Positions 5,672-6,002 of a stretch of DNA of 6,002 bases are shown piece by piece. This stretch comes from Clostridia bacterium (lineage in GTDB: Bacteria; Bacillota; Clostridia; Oscillospirales; CAG-272), in NCBI GenBank assembly GCA_017612495.1, contig JAGAFQ010000068.1:1-6002 (forward strand), given 5' to 3'. Numbering within the stretch: the first letter of the stretch is position 1; every line of letters begins with the position of its first letter. Made by a program: the position numbers and the translations under genes. The notes beneath the pieces were generated by a model. It ran no database searches, was not told the DNA's origin, and worked only from the letters and a program-made list of their open reading frames with translations.

Positions 5672-6002
5672 ATGGGAATCGATGTGCGAAATCTGCGCAG
5701 ATCCGTTTTTAAATCTTATATGAAATTAAAATGTGTGTTTGTTCCGATAAAGAAAAATGTTATGTTTTCAAGCTTTAAGGGAGAACAATATTCCGATAAC
5801 CCCCGTGCCATTTCGGAAAAATTGCACGAACTTTATCCGGATATAGGTATTTATTGGTATCTTATTACAGATAAAGACGGCAAATACGGCAGCGTTCCGG
5901 ACTATGTGCATCGTTGTAAAAGCAAAAAAGAGTTTTATAAGTACGTATTATCGTCTTTTTGCTTTGTCACAAACACGGAGATAGACAACAACATAATTAA
6001 GA
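5672..6002 (+). CDS. CDP-glycerol glycerophosphotransferase family protein (TagF/TagB-like), 3' end outside window
   Basis: N-terminal 110 residues of a protein resembling teichoic-acid polyol-phosphate transferases, which move glycerol-phosphate (or ribitol-phosphate) from a CDP-activated donor to a cell-surface polymer or its linkage unit at the cytoplasmic membrane. The visible part has a short basic N-terminus (RNLRRSVFKSYMKLK), then KKNVMFSSFKGEQYSDNPRAI at about 27-47 (in part), in which the FSSF and YSDNPRAI blocks are the family's N-terminal signature. IYWYLITDKDGKYG (60-73), VPDYV (75-79) and a FVTNT strand (98-102) follow, matching the first Rossmann half. The catalytic C-terminal half, with its HGT-type motif, lies beyond the edge, so activity and exact subtype cannot be judged. 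ATG at 5672 is the first start after an in-frame TAG at 5660-5662 and has AGGG at 5661-5664 upstream. It follows the LicD gene on the same strand and is probably in the same operon. Confidence 0.85.
   Translation, partial: MGIDVRNLRRSVFKSYMKLKCVFVPIKKNVMFSSFKGEQYSDNPRAISEKLHELYPDIGIYWYLITDKDGKYGSVPDYVHRCKSKKEFYKYVLSSFCFVTNTEIDNNIIK

Noticed and set aside
5637..5723. Small frame of about 28 codons starting ATGGGTAAAATC
   Set aside because: The nearby GGAG is only 2 nt from its ATG, it overlaps the well-supported TagF-like start, and it has no recognisable features.

Overview
The window is a stretch of a bacterial cell-surface polysaccharide biosynthesis locus. Six genes lie head to tail on the + strand with almost no space between them, and the last runs off the right edge. 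AT-leaning base composition with frequent AAGGAG/AGGTGA-type ribosome binding sites, GTG and TTG starts, and the protein families present (EpsF-like GT4 enzymes, TupA-like ATP-grasp, LicD, TagF/TagB-like) point to a low/mid-GC Gram-positive organism. A gut- or rumen-type member of the Clostridia (Bacillota) is my best guess. This is inference: there is no rRNA or housekeeping marker to settle it.

Layout. 20-1153: GT4 glycosyltransferase. 1150-1602: small left-handed beta-helix (hexapeptide-repeat) acetyltransferase of the serine-acetyltransferase-like type. 1599-2669: second GT4 glycosyltransferase. 2685-3980: polytopic O-antigen ligase/polymerase-like membrane protein. 3904-4788: TupA-like ATP-grasp protein with a TTG start buried 77 bp inside the polymerase gene. 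4794-5618: LicD family phosphotransferase. 5672-end: N-terminal 110 residues of a CDP-glycerol glycerophosphotransferase (TagF/TagB-like) protein. Genes 1/2 and 2/3 share ATGA stop/start overlaps, and a similar ATGA at 20-23 suggests that another gene of the same operon ends just at the left edge. The only gap longer than 15 bp is the 53 bp before the last gene, and I see no terminator in it.

How the genes may work together (inference from families). The two GT4 enzymes would add sugars to a lipid-linked repeat unit on the cytoplasmic face, and the acetyltransferase would O- or N-acetylate one of them. The membrane protein would polymerise or ligate the exported units. TupA-like, LicD and TagF-like proteins would decorate the polymer with amide-linked groups and with phosphodiester-linked choline or polyol-phosphate. 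The product would be a capsular polysaccharide or teichoic/teichuronic-acid-like polymer. The initiating phosphoglycosyltransferase, the flippase and the nucleotide-sugar or CDP-alcohol supply genes are not in the window.

I found no RNA genes, mobile elements, CRISPR arrays or tandem repeats. Nothing here shows a wholly new system. The most unusual points are the co-location of three different non-sugar decoration enzymes, the overprinted polymerase/TupA junction, and active-site substitutions in the acetyltransferase and the second glycosyltransferase.
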